A DNA stretch of 64,000 bases from Acipenser ruthenus (GCF_902713425.1 NC_081198.1:21311188-21375187), one strand, 5' to 3'; numbered from the stretch's first letter, positions 47,168-57,774 are shown. Made by a program: numbers and translations. Notes: generated from the sequence alone by a model not told the origin.

Positions 47168-50100
47168 CTAGGAGCTAGCGGTTCCAGTTTTTTCCTTTAT
47201 TCCATCTTCACGTCCTGAAGTCCGGCGATCCTCCACTCCGCGCAGGAGGGTCCGGATGTCCAGAATTACAAAGTCCTTGATAAGAGTTTGTGCCCTTCTG
47301 GTCGTGGTGATAGTGTCTAGCTCCTGCTTGTGATAGACACAGACGTTACGGCCTTCCCACAGGATCTGCTTGACAACATTGATGACACGCCAAACGCACT
47401 TAGCTGTGCTGGTAGTGATTCCTCCCGCAGGCCCATAGAGCACAGTCTCAGCGGTCATCTTGGCCGTGTCAGCAAACCTGTTTAGGAAGACAGAGACAGA
47501 GAGCCAGACACTGCCAGCCACATCACACTCCCAGAAGATATGGGCTGGTGTTTCTCTCTTGCGGCACTTTGCATAGGGGCATGTTTCTACTTGGGCTAGT
47601 CCCCTCCTGAACATGAACGCTCGAGTGGGGAGTGCACTGTGGACGGTGTTCCATGCTATATCCTTCTGGACATTACTGAGGCAGCTGTGAGACACATTCT
47701 CCCAGATTTTTTGGCTTTGGGTGAGGGAGAAAGTAGCTACTTTTTCAATTTCCTGGGAACCGGCAAGATATTTAGTTACAGCCTTGTATTCCCAGGAGGC
47801 CAATTTTGCTTTATCTAAGCCCAATTTATATATAGTGTCCCTTAAGGTTCTATAATACAATGGGGGGTCCCAGGAGTACGGCACGGTGTTATCAATAGTG
47901 CAGAGGCCCAAGGCCCTGAGACAGGTGGCAAAATAGAAACGATTCATGTAACATACCTTCCTGTCCAGGGCCTGGATGTTCTTGATAGTTTGCGTGAGCC
48001 CCTGCACTCGGGTGAGCTGCACAACGTCCGGGACCCCCTTACCTCCCTTCTTGTCGGCTTTACTCAGAGTGGCTTGTTTTACCCTCTCCATCTTGCTGCC
48101 CCAGATAAAGCGGTGGATAATGCGGTCCACCACTTTTTTGGTGGTCCTGTCTGGGGGAAAGATTTTTCCTACATAAGAGAGGATGGGGAACAGTATAGAC
48201 TTGGTTATTAATACTCTACCCGTCATTGTTAAGGATCTTGTGCTCCATCCGCCAATCTTTTTACGGACCTGGTTAATGGCCGCCGTCCAGCTCTGGGCCC
48301 CCGAGCTATTGTTCTCGAAAATGAGGCCCAGAATCTTGATTTTGTCCTTTTTGACAGGGTACATGTCCGACAGTTCCCTATCTACCTGCCAATTTTTAGA
48401 CACGTAGACTTCGCTCTTGGACTTATTAATCACTGCCCCGGTCGCCGTGCAGTACTTCTCAAGGATATTACTAATCCGAGGTACCGACGATGTGTTGGTG
48501 CAAATGAGTGACACATCGTCCATATATGCTGTTGTTTTGACCTGGACCCCGTTGGATCCAGGCAGCTGGAAACCAGTTATATTGGTATCCCTACGAATTG
48601 CCTGCAGGAGGGGTTCAATGCACACGACATATAGCAGTGGGGATAGTGGGCAACCCTGTCTGACCCCTGACTGGATAGATATTTTACCAGTCAGGTGCCT
48701 GTTCACCAAGACTCGGGTACTAATGTTTGTATATATGGTTTTAACCCACTCCCTAAGTCCAGGAGCGAATTTCATCTGGTCCATCACTTTGTACATATAT
48801 TCATGGCTTACCCTATCGAACGCCTTCTCCTGGTCAAGGTTGAACAGGCAGAGGGGATGGTTCCGTTCTCTAGAATAAGCCAGAATGTCCCTTGTTAACA
48901 TTAAAATATCCGTGATGGACCTCCCTGGGACTCCACAAGCCTGGTCGGGGCCAATGACCAAAGGGAGGTGTACTTGTAGCCGGAGCATCAGAGCTTTGGC
49001 TAGTATCTTGTAATCCACGCAAAGGAGGCTGATTGGGCGCCAATTCCGTAGATCTTTAACTTCCCCTTTCTTATGAAGGAGAGTAATTACACTCTCCCGC
49101 ATAGAAGGGCCCAACCGCTTCTCCCTGTAGACCGCTCTGTAGACCTCCGCTAAATGGACTTTTAGCGTGTCCCAAAAAAGATGGTAATACTCACCCGGGA
49201 TGCCATCTGGACCTGGCGTCTTACCGGTGTTCATGGTCTTAACCGCCTGGGTGAGCTCCTCCAGCGTGAGTTCTGGGTCCTTCTCCTCCTCCTCGTCGTC
49301 CCGCACTGAGTCAGGCTCCAACTGGCTCAGGAACCACTCTATCAGGGTGTCATCTGTAGCTTTGATGTTATACAGGTCCCTATAGAAGTTCTCTACCACT
49401 TTTTTCACTCCCTCACTATCCTCTACTATCCTCCCCCTGCTGTCGAGCATGGAGGACATCAAGTGCCGCTTCTCCCTCGTTTTCTGGAAGAAGAAGCGAG
49501 TACACTTTTCGTCTTCCTCCATTTTTTGCACTTTTGCATTGTGCATGACCTTTCGTTGTTCCTCCCTACAAAGCACTGAAAGATCTAGCTTGGTCTGGGC
49601 TATCTCGTCGCTTACAGGGAACCCCCGAAGCTGAAGCAGGCTCAGACGCTGGAGGGCAGCATTCAGGTATTTATATTTGGCTCTCCTTTCTTTTGCTTTC
49701 CTCTTGCCTGCTGCTATGAAATAACCCTTAGTTCTGATTTTGACCATCTCCCACCACTCTATAGGGGAGTTGAATAGGTCACGCAAAGTGGTCCACTCAA
49801 CAAGCCTGCTCTTATAGGCTGCAGCTATGGAGGGGTCATCGAGTAAGGAGGTATTTAATTTCCAGACCCCTGACCCCATCTGGGAGGTCTGAGGGACCTG
49901 CAATGTTACCTGCAGGAGCCTATGGTCAGAGAAGAAGACGGCCTGGGTGTCTACTGCCGTCTTCGTAAGGGAGCTGGTATGCAGGACGAGATCTATACGG
50001 GAGAAGGAGGTCCCAGATGAGCTCACCCAGGTAAAGGGAGGCACCAGGTCCTTACCTGCATCACACAGGGAGAAATCAGATATTACGGAGGACAAAACTC

Positions 50101-50626
50101 TACTAGAGCGGTCGTTGCGTGGCCTGCTCTGGTCTACGTCCCTCAGAGCACAATTGAAGTCACCTGACACGATGACGGGTACGTTCCCCAGCAGGAGTGG
50201 ACGCAGCTGTGGAAAAAATTGAACTCTTTCGTTTTGGTTAGTGGGTGCGTAGACATTGACCAGTCTGAGGGGAGTGTTGTTGTATGTCACATCCACGCTC
50301 AGAATTCTACCAGGTTCTACCTCCCTGCTGCTGCGGGAGGTAATAAATGGGTTTTTAAACAGGATACCTACTCTGTCGGCTCTGGCTATGTTGGAGCCCG
50401 ACCAGAAGGAGTCCCCCAGGGTCCAACTCTCCTTCAGGTCCCTATAATCAGGGCTCGACGAAATACCACACTCCTGCAGAAAGATGAGATCTGCTTTCAA
50501 GTTAGCTAGATAGTTTAGTACATCAAATCTTTTTTGTGTCTCCCTGATGCTCCTGACATTAACAGACACACATATCAGGGCCATCAGGGTAGCTAACAAG
50601 AAAAGGAGTCGCTGCGTCCACCCCAT
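47168..50626 (-). CDS. ORF2 of A6: endonuclease-reverse transcriptase, altered C-terminus, 1152 aa
   Basis: All endonuclease and RT motifs and the C-terminal knuckle are present. A 14-bp deletion near 47246 changes the last 25 or so residues, so the protein ends in a different tail (LLRGVEDRRTSGRED onward) and is slightly longer than the usual 1147. The core enzyme may still be functional. Confidence 0.85.
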   Translation of the reverse strand: MGWTQRLLFLLATLMALICVSVNVRSIRETQKRFDVLNYLANLKADLIFLQECGISSSPDYRDLKESWTLGDSFWSGSNIARADRVGILFKNPFITSRSSREVEPGRILSVDVTYNNTPLRLVNVYAPTNQNERVQFFPQLRPLLLGNVPVIVSGDFNCALRDVDQSRPRNDRSSRVLSSVISDFSLCDAGKDLVPPFTWVSSSGTSFSRIDLVLHTSSLTKTAVDTQAVFFSDHRLLQVTLQVPQTSQMGSGVWKLNTSLLDDPSIAAAYKSRLVEWTTLRDLFNSPIEWWEMVKIRTKGYFIAAGKRKAKERRAKYKYLNAALQRLSLLQLRGFPVSDEIAQTKLDLSVLCREEQRKVMHNAKVQKMEEDEKCTRFFFQKTREKRHLMSSMLDSRGRIVEDSEGVKKVVENFYRDLYNIKATDDTLIEWFLSQLEPDSVRDDEEEEKDPELTLEELTQAVKTMNTGKTPGPDGIPGEYYHLFWDTLKVHLAEVYRAVYREKRLGPSMRESVITLLHKKGEVKDLRNWRPISLLCVDYKILAKALMLRLQVHLPLVIGPDQACGVPGRSITDILMLTRDILAYSRERNHPLCLFNLDQEKAFDRVSHEYMYKVMDQMKFAPGLREWVKTIYTNISTRVLVNRHLTGKISIQSGVRQGCPLSPLLYVVCIEPLLQAIRRDTNITGFQLPGSNGVQVKTTAYMDDVSLICTNTSSVPRISNILEKYCTATGAVINKSKSEVYVSKNWQVDRELSDMYPVKKDKIKILGLIFENNSSGAQSWTAAINQVRKKIGGWSTRSLTMTGRVLITKSILFPILSYVGKIFPPDRTTKKVVDRIIHRFIWGSKMERVKQATLSKADKKGGKGVPDVVQLTRVQGLTQTIKNIQALDRKVCYMNRFYFATCLRALGLCTIDNTVPYSWDPPLYYRTLRDTIYKLGLDKAKLASWEYKAVTKYLAGSQEIEKVATFSLTQSQKIWENVSHSCLSNVQKDIAWNTVHSALPTRAFMFRRGLAQVETCPYAKCRKRETPAHIFWECDVAGSVWLSVSVFLNRFADTAKMTAETVLYGPAGGITTSTAKCVWRVINVVKQILWEGRNVCVYHKQELDTITTTRRAQTLIKDFVILDIRTLLRGVEDRRTSGREDGIKEKTGTASS

Positions 50627-50631
50627 AGCGA

Positions 50632-51483
50632 CTATGATTGGGAGGTCGGGACACTCTTCCTACTCTTAGCTCTACGCTTGCTTCGAGGGGGCTTGGGCTT
50701 ATTTGCAACTCCCATCACCCCTGAGAAGGTACTCACTGCTGCCTCGTCCAAGAAGGCACCATCTTTATATGCACAGTACGTGGAGTTGTTTGGGCTATTC
50801 AACTCCCCACAAGGTAAGTCTGGTGGAACTTGCTCAGGGCCCCTCGGAACGTGTGGGTCAGCTTTGTCCTGGGGGGGGGTTATGACAGACAGCATTCTTT
50901 GGCTGTTACCGTCTGCTGAATTGGAGCTGTTAGCAGACTTCTGGCTTACCGCGTCCAGGGGTATTCCCATGTCCTCCTGTGCTGTATCTAGGAGGACCTC
51001 TAGGGGGCCCCTGGTTTTGCCCATACAAGGGAGGGGGTCAAGGATGCTTTGAAGGGAGGCCCTTCGCTTGAAGAGGGTCATTGCTACCGAGGTACTGCTG
51101 GTCAGGGAAGGTGTTGACCCCGACCTCTCCCTCGGTGCATTAGTGAACACCTCTTCTGCGAGGTGTGCTAGGGTTTGTGCCAACGACTGGGAAGGCTGGC
51201 TGGGGATGCCCTGGCTGGCTGCTACCTGCCCACTAGACGGCAGTGTAGCCGTCCCACTCGCCTCCGTCTCTGCCTGCGAGGGCAAGACTGGGGACTTTGT
51301 GTGGACATTATCTGGTTTTGGATCTATGGGGGCCACCTGCAACTTGCTGTCTTTGATCTTGATCTTCTTTCTTTTCCCCCCATCGTCTCTACCCTTTCTT
51401 TTCCCCACCCTCTGCTGGTTCTTCATTCCCTTCCCCTCCTTTTCACTCTCACTTTCACTGTCGCTTTCGCTTTCCTCCCCCAC
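50632..51483 (-). pseudogene. Second ORF of A6, N-terminal part out of frame
   Basis: The frame is open only from an internal Met (MGEESESDSESE). The upstream 70 or so codons are still recognisable, but they are read as the C-terminal end of ORF1 in this copy because of length changes in two homopolymer runs. Confidence 0.7.
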
Positions 51484-51548
51484 GGACTCAATCCTTATGG
51501 CGTCATAACGAGAGCCGAGGGGGAGTGCTGGCTCTGAGAGGGCCCTAC

Positions 51549-52577
51549 TCAGGGGGGGGCGCTGCTGGGTCCGGGCTCCCTCCCTGCCTCGTGTTCTGTA
51601 TCAGAGGAGCTACTGGAGGAGCTAGTGGAGTAGCTGTTGTACTCTCTCTCTGGGCTGGGGGAAGGGGTCCTCGTAAAACGGGACATGTCTCGGGGGCGGG
51701 GGGGTGAGGGGGGTGCTGGTGATGATGGTGGTGCTGGAGTCTGGGTTTTGGATACTGTTGGTGGTGATGTGGACTGATCTTTGTTATTTGTTCCCTCTTC
51801 CTGCTCAGGCCTAGGCTTGTTCGTATTTGCCTTGCTGGCTCTGGCCATGTTGGCATAGGAAGAGGGGCAGTCCTTAAACAGGTGCCCCTTCTTTCCACAC
51901 AAATTGCACTGCCTCTCTTCTCTGCAGTGGCTGGTCTCGTGGGGGGCGCCGCAGTTCCTGCACTTGACTACAGTACATGCGGCCGCCAGGTGTCCTAATT
52001 CCCCACATTTCCTGCAGAGTTTTGGCATCCCATTATAGAATACCAGCCCTCTGTTGGGCCCTAACACTATGGAGTTTGGAATGTGGCGGACGCCTCCAAT
52101 GCCCGATGGATCAACATTAAGGCGTACCAGCCACTTTCTGGCTCCTGTCCAAACCCCATCTTCGTCTGTAATTTTCCTCCCTTCTGATGACACCCTCCCA
52201 TAGCGGTTAAGCCATGTTGTAATATCATAGTCGCTAACAGCCTCATTGAAAAATTGGACAGTAACAACTTTCATTTCTCTGTCTGTCAGTGCATCCACAC
52301 AAAATTCTTTGTATGGAGCGAGATATTTATTCTCCCCCCAAAAGGACCACATTTCTTGTAACTTTTGGGGGTTCCTAAAACTGACCTCAAACACTTCCTT
52401 AAGCCCTGGCAATTTCACCAAACAATTCAAGTCAGAAGGGGAAAAACCCATACCCCTCTGAAGAATGGTCCGGCTGAACTCCAGTCTCGTCAGTCCTGGT
52501 TCCGTTTCATCTTGCTTGTTTCTTGTGAAGCGCACCGCATTGTGCCTCCTGGTTTCCTGGGTTGGCCGGAACGCCAT
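51549..52577 (-). CDS. ORF1 of A6, C-terminus fused to start of second ORF
   Basis: Knuckles and N-terminal domain are as in A1. One extra base in a C-tract of the coding strand (near 51705-51712) shifts the frame so that the protein runs into the second ORF, reading MSRFTRTPSPSPERE in frame. It then stops after a second length change. This shows how one base joins the two reading frames and hints that they may once have formed, or may still form, one product. Confidence 0.75.
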   Translation of the reverse strand: MAFRPTQETRRHNAVRFTRNKQDETEPGLTRLEFSRTILQRGMGFSPSDLNCLVKLPGLKEVFEVSFRNPQKLQEMWSFWGENKYLAPYKEFCVDALTDREMKVVTVQFFNEAVSDYDITTWLNRYGRVSSEGRKITDEDGVWTGARKWLVRLNVDPSGIGGVRHIPNSIVLGPNRGLVFYNGMPKLCRKCGELGHLAAACTVVKCRNCGAPHETSHCREERQCNLCGKKGHLFKDCPSSYANMARASKANTNKPRPEQEEGTNNKDQSTSPPTVSKTQTPAPPSSPAPPSPPRPRDMSRFTRTPSPSPEREYNSYSTSSSSSSSDTEHEAGREPGPSSAPP

Positions 52578-53314
52578 CCTTCAGCTGGCTCCTCCGATTG
52601 GGGTGGGAGAAGCCTCTGGACGTCCGGGTTGTCTCTCTCTACGGAAAAGAGACAACGTAAGCAGCAAATCTGGGCAGTTGAAGGAACTATTACTTTAGTC
52701 CCTGAGGAGATGGTCGCCTCGCAAGAGGGACCCCCTCCCCAGGTGAACGGTGTCCTTCCCTGGTGGAGTAGGGGGCGCTGCTTGGCACCGAGACCACGTA
52801 GGAAGAATCGTGGCTGTGACGCCTCCTCGGGGTCCGGGGCCGCCCTCTGCTCCTCCCAGATGGCGCCCTCTGCTGGGCGCCTGCTGCTCTCTCGGTCTGG
52901 ATCTCGATTACAATCAAGGGCTGGGGATGAGGTCGTCTAGGTCATCAAAGGGTCCTCAAAGGTCGTCTGGATGGTAGGTCCTCCTTCTCTCTAACTCCAG
53001 GAACGTCTGGAAAAGCCGGAACCGCCTGAAAAAGAAAAAAACGGGAACCGCCTGAAAAAGAAAAAACTGCTCTCAACAGTCAACAAAATCTTGAAAGACC
53101 CTCGGCCTGGATTGGGCAAGCCAAAACCAGACTGAGCATTAGTCTTCCAAAAAGTTGCCGAGCTGAAGAAAGCCAGTCAAAAATAAAAAAAATTCTGTTC
53201 CTCCTCACCCGAACAAACCTCTCACAGACCCTCGGAGGGAGCGGGCAATGCCACTACCCTCTAAGCCTTAGTCTTAGAAAGATTTATTCGAACTGAAGAG
53301 AAGCCAGAGTATAT
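52578..53314 (-). promoter_or_regulatory. 5' UTR of A6
   Basis: The leader is complete. The perfect CTCF-like core is kept at about 52862-52876. The plus-strand core is preceded by a single change (TGGTGGAGTAGGGGGCGC). The 26-bp repeat pair is present at about 53018-53069. Confidence 0.4.
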
Positions 53315-53610
53315 GGCTGGCTAAGAAGGACCTGGCATAGGGACATGTTCCACCACACTTGTCTGGTTAGCTGCATGCTCCCAGGAAACAAACTGCTGCT
53401 GTCTACATCATCACCACATGTGAATAAAAGAAAGAAAGACAGCAAGAAAGAAAGAGAGAAAGAAAGAGAAAGAAAGAAAGAGAGAAAGAAAAAAAAAAGA
53501 AGTAAAACGGCGGGAAAACTTGCATCAACACTGGCACTCTCCCTCCAGCAGGGGTAGACAAAATGCTCACAGGAGAGATCCAGATCTGACTTTGACCAAC
53601 GTTAGAGAAA

Positions 53611-53799
53611 GGTGTGCACCGTTCCCGGAGGTACTGCAATACCGGGCCGATGCGTGGAGTGGACGGAGCAAGCCCCTGTTCCATCTCCCGATTCCAAAAA
53701 TCAATTTAATATATGGTCCCCTGATAGGGGACGTATCAGATATTAAACTGATAAGAACAGATACTACACTTGATCTTAGCCAAAAGGCCGAGAAGCGAT
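53611..53799 (-). ncRNA. RNU2: U2 small nuclear RNA gene
   Basis: Full-length majority sequence. It lies immediately upstream of A6 in the transcription direction, so read-through past its 3' box would enter A6. Confidence 0.97.
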
Positions 53800-54400
53800 G
53801 GCGACTTGGCCCTTGCCCGGGGCCCCCCAGCCCGGACGGCACAGGGGGATTCAAAGGTGGGTGCAAAATTCCAAGCACAAGCAGACCCCCAAAAAACGGG
53901 CTGCTGCTTCCAGAGGGGAAATGTGCAATTTAAGCAGGAGAAAACAAAACAAAGCAAAAACACACACATAACACCAAAAACAAAACATAAACTGGCGGAG
54001 TGCGTCTTACAAATAGTCATGCCAAGCTGCTATGCTGTGCAAGGTGCCTTGGGTAACTACAACTGTGCCTCGCTGGCTGGCTGGCTTGCTAAGAAGGTCC
54101 TGGCATAGGGACATGTTCCACCACACTTGTCTGGTTAGCTGCATGCTCCCAGGAAACAACCTGCTGCTGTCTACATCATCACCACATGTGAATAAAAGAA
54201 AGAAAGACAGCAAGAAAGAAAGAGAGAAAGAAAGAGAGAAAGAGAGAAAGAAAGAGAGAAAGAAAGAAAGAGAGAAAGAAAAAAAAAAGAAGTAAAACGG
54301 CGGGAAAACTTGCATCAACACTGGCACTCTCCCTCCAGCAGGGGTAGACAAAATGCTCACAGGAGAGATCCAGATCTGACTTTGACCAACGTTAGAGAAA

Positions 54401-54589
54401 GGTGTGCACCGTTCCCGGAGGTACTGCAATACCGGGCCGATGCGTGGAGTGGACGGAGCAAGCCCCTGTTCCATCTCCCGATTCCAAAAATCAATTTAAT
54501 ATATGGTCCCCTGATAGGGGACGTATCAGATATTAAACTGATAAGAACAGATACTACACTTGATCTTAGCCAAAAGGCCGAGAAGCGAT
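54401..54589 (-). ncRNA. RNU2: U2 small nuclear RNA gene
   Basis: Full-length majority sequence with standard PSE, distal element and 3' box. One private spacer change is present upstream (CCATGCACAAGC). Confidence 0.97.
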
Positions 54590-55191
54590 GGCGACTTGGC
54601 CCTTGCCCGGGGCCCCCCAGCCCGGACGGCACAGGGGGATTCAAAGGTGGGTGCAAAATTCCATGCACAAGCAGACCCCCAAAAAACGGGCTGCTGCTTC
54701 CAGAGGGGAAATGTGCAATTTAAGCAGGAGAAAACAAAACAAAGCAAAAACACACACATAACACCAAAAACAAAACATAAACTGGCGGAGTGCGTCTTAC
54801 AAATAGTCATGCCAAGCTGCTATGCTGTGCAAGGTGCCTTGGGTAACTACAACTGTGCCTCGCTGGCTGGCTGGCTTGCTAAGAAGGTACTGGCATAGGG
54901 ACATGTTCCACCACACTTGTCTGGTTAGCTGCATGCTCCCAGGAAACAACCTGCTGCTGTCTACATCATCACCACATGTGAATAAAAGAAAGAAAGACAG
55001 CAAGAAAGAAAGAGAGAAAGAAAGAGAGAAAGAGAGAAAGAAAGAGAGAAAGAAAGAAAGAGAGAAAGAAAAAAAAAAAGAAGTAAAACGGCGGGAAAAC
55101 TTGCATCAACACTGGCACTCTCCCTCCAGCAGGGGTAGACAAAATGCTCACAGGAGAGATCCAGATCTGACTTTGACCAACGTTAGAGAAA

Positions 55192-55380
55192 GGTGTGCAC
55201 CGTTCCCGGAGGTACTGCAATACCGGGCCGATGCGTGGAGTGGACGGAGCAAGCCCCTGTTCCATCTCCCGATTCCAAAAATCAATTTAATATATGGTCC
55301 CCTGATAGGGGACGTATCAGATATTAAACTGATAAGAACAGATACTACACTTGATCTTAGCCAAAAGGCCGAGAAGCGAT
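55192..55380 (-). ncRNA. RNU2: U2 small nuclear RNA gene
   Basis: Full-length majority sequence. It is the last intact gene before element D. Confidence 0.97.
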
Positions 55381-55979
55381 GGCGACTTGGCCCTTGCCCG
55401 GGGCCCCCCAGCCCGGACGGCACAGGGGGATTCAAAGGTGGGTGCAAAATTTCAAGCACAAGCAGACCCCAAAAAAACGGGCTGCTGCTTCCAGAGGGGA
55501 AATGTGCAATTTAAGCAGGAGAAAACAAAACAAAGCAAAAACACACACATAACACCAAAAACAAAACATAAACTGGCGGAGTGCGTCTTACAAATAGTCA
55601 TGCCAAGCTGCTATGCTGTGCAAGGTGCCTTGGGTAACTACAACTGTGCCTCGCTGGCTGGCTGGCTTGCTAAGAAGGTCCTGGCATAGGGACATGTTCC
55701 ACCACACTTGTCTGGTTAGCTGCATGCTCCCAGGAAACAACCTGCTGCTGTCTACATCATCACCACATGTGAATAAAAGAAAGAAAGACAGCAAGAAAGA
55801 AAGAGAGAAAGAAAGAGAGAAAGAGAGAAAGAAAGAGAGAAAGAAAGAAAGAGAGAAAGAAAAAAAAGAAGTAAAACGGCGGGAAAACTTGCATCAACAC
55901 TGGCACTCTCCCTCCAGCAGGGGTAGACAAAATGCTCACAGGAGAGATCCAGATCTGACTTTGACCAACGTTAGAGAAA

Positions 55980-56130
55980 GGTGTGCACCGTTCCCGGAGG
56001 TACTGCAATACCGGGTCGATGCGTGGAGTGGACGGAGCAAGCCCCTGTTCCATCTCCCGATTCCAAAAATCAATTTAATATATGGTCCCCTGATAGGGGA
56101 CGTATCAGATATTAAACTGATAAGAACAGA
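55980..56130 (-). pseudogene. U2 3' fragment (nt 39-189) at the 3' junction of element D
   Basis: It is cut after nt 38. It shares the private change CCGGGTCGATG with the fragment beside element B, though the two inserted elements differ. Confidence 0.95.
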
Positions 56131-57740
56131 TTTTTTTTTTTTTTAAATTTTAATCAAATACTCAAAAAAATACATCAATTTCTCACAAATAATACATCAA
56201 AATCAAATACTCAAAAACACGTCAATTTCTCAAAAACAATACTAAAAAAAACCCTCAATTTCTCAAAAACGATACATCAAAATCATCATCATATTCAACT
56301 CAAACTCGAACTAAAGCTTTTTCTCATTTTCCAACTCAATCCTTTTTTTGGCTTTCTTTAAAGCCTCTTCCGCCTTCCACCGTGCATGCAACAATACTCT
56401 TTGTCTCTCCTCCTCATATCTTCTCCACTCTTGTTCAGAAATCCTACCCTTCCTCATCCTCTCCTTCCACGCCAACAACTCCGCAAACTCCTTAGCACAA
56501 AACATCTTCATTATATATTCTTCTGAAGACATTCCTTCCTCCCTTCCACTGTCCATGGTTTCTGACTCTCCTTTCTTTTTTCTTTTCTCCTCCTCTTCCT
56601 CCACACTCTTTGCCCAACTTGAGCTTGCTGTTGCCCCTTCCTCATCCACTTTCCTCTTTCTCTGAACACCCTCCACCCCCTCCATGGAATCATCCACGGA
56701 GGAGCCGGAACCTTCCGAGGACTTCTGTTGGCTGTTCTGCATACTGCTGCCTCTCTTTTTCTCCGCCTCCCTGTTCGACTCTCCTCCCCTTTCTTTTGTC
56801 CCTTCTGAACCAGAGTTTCCCGCCATTCCGCCCCCTTCTTTGGAAGCTCCACCCCCAACACTTTCTCCTTTGTTCTTCTCATTGTCCTTTTTCTCTGGTT
56901 TTTCCCCTTTCTCTGTCTTCTTTTGCTTTGCTTCTTCTTTTTCCTTTCCTCCGTGTCCCGCCGCCTGAGCATAACTCCTCGCACTCTCAGGGCAATCTCT
57001 GTAGACATGCTCCTTGGAGCCACAGAGATTGCATATAGTCCCACTGGGGCAATCCCTGGATACATGGCCTATTTGGCTACAGTTCTTACAAACTACCTCC
57101 TCACAATCTGCTGCAAGATGACCTCCTCTGTTACATTTGTAACACACCTTTGGCTGTCCTCTGTAAAACACAGTCCCCCTCACCGATCCAATCATCAGGT
57201 CAGGTCGGATGTGAATCATCCTCCCCTCCCTGACGTGCAGTTTAGCCATATATTTCCACACTCCATTCCAAATCCTCTCACTGTCCATCATTTTAACAGG
57301 TAACTCACTCTTAAGTTCCAGGCTCCTCTTCAACCTCGTAGAGATGTCCTCCACCGGCAGAAAAGGGCAGGCCATTGAAACAAAAACTGTCCTCCAGTCC
57401 ATAAGAAACATAGGCTCAATGTTAAAAACACTGGCCGGCAGCTTCTCCTTGTTGTCCTCAAAGGTCTTCACTGCCTTCCAACAATCCTCTTCTTTATTCA
57501 AGGTCAGATCGAAACTCCCTTTTGCAACACTGTCCTTCAAACACAATACATCTTCAGCCTTCAGTTTAAATAGACCAAACACGATCTCCAAAACAAATTT
57601 CCGTCTCCCCCACAGCCCTGTCAGATTCTTCAACTGGAGCCTCAGGGTGTTCCTTGCTCTTGGACCTTCTTCTTCCATCTCGTCAGTAATATTCCTTCCA
57701 GCTCACGCTTTCCAGATCGATTACCTTCGCCTTCTCAAAG
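56131..57740 (-). mobile_element. Element D: poly(A)-tailed ORF1-only LINE-like element
   Basis: This is a 1.6-kb insertion in the U2 sense at U2 nt 38/39, with a 14-nt poly(A) tail, a short 3' region (56145-56310) of irregular repeats around TCAATTTCTCAAAAAC, one ORF and a leader of about 60 bp. There is no ORF2. The leader contains GAGAAGGCGAAGG (57724-57736), identical to a stretch just upstream of the element B start codon. The proteins of B and D differ widely, so they are two separate ORF1-only lineages at the same site. Confidence 0.8.
56311..57678 (-). CDS. ORF1-type zinc-knuckle protein of element D, 455 aa
   Basis: It starts MEEEGPRARNTLRLQLKNL. The N-terminal domain is followed by IGSVRGTVFYRGQPKVC and three knuckles: CYKCNRGGHLAADC (about 179-192), CKNCSQIGHVSRDC (about 197-210) and CNLCGSKEHVYRDC (about 216-229). 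Then comes a long Lys/Glu/Gly/Ser-rich region, and the last 80 residues are predicted by eye to be helical and highly charged (WKERMRKGRISEQEWRRYEE), possibly a coiled coil. That C-terminal segment is absent from B and family A. The open frame in an element with no RT is notable. Confidence 0.8.
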   Translation of the reverse strand: MEEEGPRARNTLRLQLKNLTGLWGRRKFVLEIVFGLFKLKAEDVLCLKDSVAKGSFDLTLNKEEDCWKAVKTFEDNKEKLPASVFNIEPMFLMDWRTVFVSMACPFLPVEDISTRLKRSLELKSELPVKMMDSERIWNGVWKYMAKLHVREGRMIHIRPDLMIGSVRGTVFYRGQPKVCYKCNRGGHLAADCEEVVCKNCSQIGHVSRDCPSGTICNLCGSKEHVYRDCPESARSYAQAAGHGGKEKEEAKQKKTEKGEKPEKKDNEKNKGESVGGGASKEGGGMAGNSGSEGTKERGGESNREAEKKRGSSMQNSQQKSSEGSGSSVDDSMEGVEGVQRKRKVDEEGATASSSWAKSVEEEEEKRKKKGESETMDSGREEGMSSEEYIMKMFCAKEFAELLAWKERMRKGRISEQEWRRYEEERQRVLLHARWKAEEALKKAKKRIELENEKKL

Positions 57741-57774
57741 ACACTTGATCGGAGCCAAGAGGCCGAGAAGCGAT
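57741..57774 (-). pseudogene. Variant U2 5' fragment (nt 1-34) at the 5' end of element D
   Basis: It reads GGCCTCTTGGCTCCGATCAAG where U2 has GGCCTTTTGGCTAAGATCAAG. It shares the changed loop (TTTT to TCTT) with the fragment beside B. The promoter behind it is also altered: the PSE candidate ends TTTATATCC rather than TTGAATCC. Confidence 0.8.

Larger units (their letters stand above)
46562..53314 (-). mobile_element. Family A LINE copy A6, full length with several frame changes
   Basis: This copy of about 6.75 kb has the same 5' spacer junction as A1, A2 and A3 (spacer resumes at 53315). The second ORF is broken, the ORF1 C-terminus is switched to another frame, and ORF2 has a 14-bp deletion near its end. 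A few short indels are also present in the 3' UTR. Confidence 0.9.
53315..56130 (-). repeat. U2 tandem block 8 (three intact genes)
   Basis: The genes start at 53799, 54589 and 55380 (spacing 790 and 791). Microsatellite tracts lie at 53430-53503 (shortened), 54207-54292, 54987-55082 and 55787-55870. The block ends at the interrupted gene beside element D. Confidence 0.92.

Noticed and set aside
56145-56310. Irregular TCAATTTCTC repeats in the D 3' region considered as a SINE tail or separate element
   Set aside because: They are short, AT-rich and lie between the ORF stop and the poly(A) tail, with no promoter boxes or end duplications of their own.
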